From CAVPGP01 sp963718065 (GTDB lineage Bacteria; Actinomycetota; Thermoleophilia; Gaiellales; Gaiellaceae), in NCBI GenBank assembly GCA_963718065.1, contig CAVQYE010000019.1, forward strand, positions 62,001 through 126,000: a stretch of DNA of 64,000 nucleotides, in the 5' to 3' direction. Below, piece after piece: positions 61,289 through 64,000 of this stretch. The notes beneath the pieces are model-generated. The model was given only the letters and a program-made list of their open reading frames with translations. It had not been told where the DNA came from and did not search any database. A program made the translations under genes and the position numbers. Each line of letters starts with the position of its first letter. The stretch's first letter is position 1.

Positions 61289-62782
61289 TCAGACTCCGAG
61301 CGTCGTCATCCGCTCCGGGTTCGTCTGCGAGATCACCGTCACGAACGTCTTGGTGCGGATCAAGCGGCCGGCTCTGGGCCCCATGAGCTTCACGGTCAGC
61401 GTCCGGTTCGCAGAGGTGATCGCGAACGGCTGACTCAGCGTCTTCGTGACGGAGACCTTGGCCAGGCTGCGCCTCTTCTTCACCGGCGACCGTTCGAGGT
61501 ACGTGAACGTGAACTCGCCGATCGCGATCACGCTCTCGTTCGCCGACACCTGCAGGTAGCGCGCGCCGCCCTTGACGACGATCTTCGCCGTCGGCGAGAG
61601 GACGCCAACGGTGTGCTTCCAGCCCGCCTGAGCGCCGGAGCAGTTGCCACCGGTCGCGGCGATCTTGCTCTTCACGGCTGCATACGACTGCTTGGGCGCG
61701 AAGTCGGCGAACAGGTTGCCGGATTGGAAGCCGGTCGAGACGTACGGCTCGTCGATCAGCGGGAAGAAGAGCAATGCGCTCATCGCCGGGTCGCAGGCGG
61801 CGAGCTCCATCAGCTCGGTGTGGTAGCCGGCCTGCTGCGCCTCGCTGATCGGGGTGATGTTCTCCTGCGAGCCGTCGTAGGCGGATTCGTGGCCGGTGAC
61901 GGTCGTCTGCGAGCCGACCTCCGAGAAGTTGGCGGGCAGCGTCTGCGGCGCGGCGAACTGCGCCGACCTGCCGTTCGGCTGCTCGCTGAAGACGGGCTGC
62001 CCGGTCCCGTGAAAGGCATCCCAGACCGTCTGCTTGATCCGGTCCATGTCGGCCGCGCCCGCGTTCGGCCAGTCGAACCGGGCGCTGTAGCGAATCGTGT
62101 CCTGCAGCTTCGGGTACGGATGCAGGTCGAACTCGTCGAAGAGCGGCTTCGTGCGGTTCAGCCGCCGGTACTCGACGCCCATGTACTTGATGAACCGGAC
62201 CGGCGACGTGCTCGGGTCGCGGTTCGGGTTGTCGTTGCCGCGCGAGGAGATTGCAGGCCCCCAGACGATCGAGTCCGGGCGAGCCGCCTTCAGCGCGTCG
62301 TACGACTTCGCCAGCGTGTCGGTGTAGTCGGCCGCCGCGGCGAACACGCGGCCGCGGAACTGCGGTTGCCAGAAGCGGCTCCGGTTGGGCTCGTTGCCGA
62401 CGATGAAGTTCTTCACGTCCGGGAACGCCGTGCCGACGGAGGCGACGAATGCGGCGAAGGCGTCTTGCTGGTAGACGTTGTTGCCGATCGCGGCCGGGTC
62501 CTTCGGGTAGACGGCGAGAATCGGCCGGATCTCGTTGAGCACCGCGCAGGCGACGGCGCCGCCGAGCTCGGCCTGGTTTTGGATCTCGGCGCCGACCTGC
62601 CACTGCACCGTGAGCCGCACGTCGGTGTACGCGATGTCGCTCATCGACGTCCAGAAGACGTCTCCACAGGGGTGGCTCGTCGGCCAGTCGTCGCCGACGC
62701 CGTAACGCAAGGGGTCGGCGCTCGCGCCGCCCGCGAAGACGAGCGCACCGAGCGCGCACAGTGCCGCAAGACCTGCCTTCAC
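61289..62782 (-). CDS. Secreted glycoside-hydrolase-like TIM-barrel protein
   Basis: A Sec signal (KAGLAALCALGALVFAGGASA, cleavage near residue 22) is followed by a TIM-barrel-like domain. IVGNEPNRSRFW carries the NEP acid/base Glu of clan GH-A enzymes, and VFSEQPNG and YPKLQDTIRYS lie further on. The nucleophile position is not obvious. A C-terminal beta-rich domain (about 400-497) completes the 497 residues. Substrate unknown. GTG 62782 is preceded by AGAGGAAG. Confidence 0.75.
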   Translation of the reverse strand: MKAGLAALCALGALVFAGGASADPLRYGVGDDWPTSHPCGDVFWTSMSDIAYTDVRLTVQWQVGAEIQNQAELGGAVACAVLNEIRPILAVYPKDPAAIGNNVYQQDAFAAFVASVGTAFPDVKNFIVGNEPNRSRFWQPQFRGRVFAAAADYTDTLAKSYDALKAARPDSIVWGPAISSRGNDNPNRDPSTSPVRFIKYMGVEYRRLNRTKPLFDEFDLHPYPKLQDTIRYSARFDWPNAGAADMDRIKQTVWDAFHGTGQPVFSEQPNGRSAQFAAPQTLPANFSEVGSQTTVTGHESAYDGSQENITPISEAQQAGYHTELMELAACDPAMSALLFFPLIDEPYVSTGFQSGNLFADFAPKQSYAAVKSKIAATGGNCSGAQAGWKHTVGVLSPTAKIVVKGGARYLQVSANESVIAIGEFTFTYLERSPVKKRRSLAKVSVTKTLSQPFAITSANRTLTVKLMGPRAGRLIRTKTFVTVISQTNPERMTTLGV

Positions 62783-62855
62783 TCGCTTCCTCTCGTACGT
62801 GCCTTGGGTCCGTGACGGCGCCTGCCGTCAGAGGACTGTTCTCGGCTGCCGGACC

Positions 62856-63866
62856 TTAATCCTTGAAGCCCCCGAGGACGGCATCGACGATTGGAGCGGC
62901 GCCGAAGCGCACGGATCGTCGCAACGAGGCCGGTCTCGGCCTCCGCGGCTGCGATCGCCGCCCGCGCGCCGCTCTCGTCGAGGTCTCGCGTGTTGAGCGC
63001 GATCGCGAGCACCCGCGCCGGCCGCGCGAGGAGCGCGATCCGCTCGTGGAGCTCGACGAGCTCGCCGAGCGACGGCATCGGGAAGCGCGGGTCGTCGTCG
63101 ACGAACCGCTCGCCGGCCATGTGGCAGAGGACGTAGCGCGTGCGGCGCGGAGCCGTGGATCAGGCCGAGCGTGACGCCCGAGTACGCCGGGTGCAGCAGC
63201 GAGCCCTGGCCCTCGACCCAGAGGAGCGTCGCCGCCCCGCTCACGCCTTCGAGGACGAGCCGCTCGGCGGCGCCGGCGACGAAGTCGGCGACGACCGCGT
63301 CGACCGAGATGCCCCAGCCGGCGATCGCGATCCCCGTCTGGCCGGTCGGGACGAACTCGCTCGCGATCGCCGCGGCGCCTCGCCTCGGCGTCGAGCTCGA
63401 GCGCGACGGTCATCTTCCCGATCGCGCAGTCGGAGCCGACGGTGAGCACCGTCTCGCGCCGTGCGTCGAGGTTCGCGCCGGTCGGCACGTTGAGGCCCGG
63501 CGGCGGCTTGCGCAGGTCGCGCAGCTCGACGTCGTGGCGCGCGGCGAGCTCGACCAGCTCGGGGTCGTCGGAGACGAACTCGTGCAGGCCGTTCTCGACG
63601 TCGAGGCCCGCGGCGATGCAGCTCCTCAGCAGCTCGCGCCACGCCGGCGGGAAGCGGCCGCCCGCGGTCGCGACGCCGACGAGCGCGGCCGTCGGCTCGA
63701 AGCCGAGCGCCTCGTCGACGCGTGCCGACGACGGGAAGCCGGCCTCCGTCTCCCCCGCGCGCTCCGAGTCGAGCAGCGCGACGACCTCCTCGGGCCGGTA
63801 GCGCATGACGCCGCGCGCGGTCTTGCCGTAGTGCGGGTCGGCGGAGTGGCCCTCGGCGAGGATCAG
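62856..63866 (-). CDS. DUF1611 protein, DgcN-like, frame breaks
   Basis: DUF1611 proteins such as DgcN are P-loop D-glutamate N-acyltransferases that work with the DgcA racemase in N-acetyl-D-Glu metabolism. Readable parts are RRLLILAEGHSADPHYGKTARGVMRYRPEEVVALLDS, VLTVGSDCAIGKMTVALEL (P-loop), TGQTGIAIAGWGISVDAVV, VEGQGSLLHPAYSGVTLGLIHGSAP and the end APIVDAVLGGFKD. Several indels separate them. No clear start codon is left; CTG 63866 marks the approximate start. Confidence 0.75.
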   Translation of the reverse strand: MILAEGHSADPHYGKTARGVMRYRPEEVVALLDSERAGETEAGFPSSARVDEALGFEPTAALVGVATAGGRFPPAWRELLRSCIAAGLDVENGLHEFVSDDPELVELAARHDVELRDLRKPPPGLNVPTGANLDARRETVLTVGSDCAIGKMTVALELDAEARRRGDRERVRPDRPDGDRDRRLGHLGRRGRRRLRRRRRRAARPRRRERGGDAPLGRGPGLAAAPGVLGRHARPDPRLRAARATSSATWPASGSSTTTRASRCRRSASSSSSTSGSRSSRGRRGCSRSRSTRETSTRAARGRRSQPRRPRPASLRRSVRFGAAPIVDAVLGGFKD

Positions 63867-63870
63867 GAGC

Positions 63871-64000
63871 CTACGCGGCTCTGACGCCGAGCCCGGTTCA
63901 TCGCTGGGAAGCTGGACACCGTCGACGAACTCGACGCCGGGCCAGGGGTCGTCGGCGAGCAGCAGGTTGCCGTCGAGGTCGACGTGGTCGCAGAGGCTCG
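63871..64000 (-). CDS. Dipeptide epimerase/DgcA-like enolase-superfamily protein, C-terminal fragment
   Basis: Only the last 40 or so codons are in the window. SLCDHVDLDGNLLLADDPWPGVEFVDG resembles the C-terminal end of L-Ala-D/L-Glu epimerases. A missing C near 63888 breaks the frame; restoring it gives GLGVRAA and TAG 63871-63873. Such genes are often paired with DUF1611, which supports the call. Confidence 0.6.

Noticed and set aside
1..64000. tRNA, rRNA, CRISPR, integrase, toxin-antitoxin or defence islands
   Set aside because: Intergenic gaps are all under 260 nt and were read individually; none contains a cloverleaf, repeat-spacer pattern or mobile-element gene.

Overview
The window is a high-GC, densely packed bacterial chromosome segment with housekeeping genes only. 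I see no rRNA, tRNA, CRISPR array, intact insertion sequence or phage gene. A deep-branching actinobacterium (Thermoleophilia/Gaiellales-like) fits best. It has actinobacterial-type integration host factor (mihF) next to gmk-rpoZ-coaBC, together with RNase Y and RNase J, a cinA-thpR-recA-recX-rny-miaB order, and many GTG/TTG starts. Lineage is an inference from gene content and order.

Layout. 1-8.2 kb: miaB start, a zinc alcohol dehydrogenase, RNase Y, RecX, RecA, ThpR, CinA, a RodZ-like protein. 8.2-14.3 kb: a nucleoside-type ABC importer with two tandem BMP receptors. 14.4-23.8 kb: ftsK, a nucleoside-salvage cassette (LigB-like protein, nucleoside hydrolase, ribokinase, DUF1932 dehydrogenase, unknown protein), RNase J, dapA, dapB. 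23.8-29.4 kb: M16 peptidase, lipoprotein hydrolase, membrane protein, pnp, rpsO. 29.4-31 kb: gamma-glutamyltransferase and a zinc-ribbon protein. 31-38.5 kb: the translation operon rimP-nusA-ylxR-infB-DUF503-rbfA-nrnA-truB-ribF. 38.6-44.4 kb: dtd, a TPR protein, a nucleotidyltransferase, and tgpA-DUF58-moxR. 44.4-46.9 kb: coaBC, rpoZ, gmk, mihF. 47-55.5 kb: the pyrimidine operon pyrR-B-C-carA-carB-pyrK-pyrD. 55.6-64 kb: M29 aminopeptidase, methyltransferase, DUF2007 protein, RNase Z, TPP enzyme, an SOS-controlled LysM protein, a phosphoesterase, a secreted glycoside hydrolase, and a dgcN/dgcA-like pair at the right edge.

Most genes are on the minus strand and joined by ATGA/GTGA overlaps, so translational coupling is widespread. 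Several control elements can be read directly. A near-consensus promoter for the LysM gene has one perfect SOS box in its spacer and a second over the start codon. A PyrR-binding RNA overlaps the pyrR ribosome-binding site. A perfect intrinsic terminator lies 13 nt before rimP, and competing hairpins lie between rpsO and pnp. Many genes have a TANNNT box 6-10 nt before the start codon, which indicates leaderless mRNAs.

Caution. Reading frames break repeatedly in 30.7-34.2, 48.2-55.4 and 62.8-63.9 kb, and once each in cinA and the 25 kb hydrolase. The broken genes are mostly essential and keep family motifs across frames, so sequence or assembly indels are the likeliest cause. Boundaries there are approximate.
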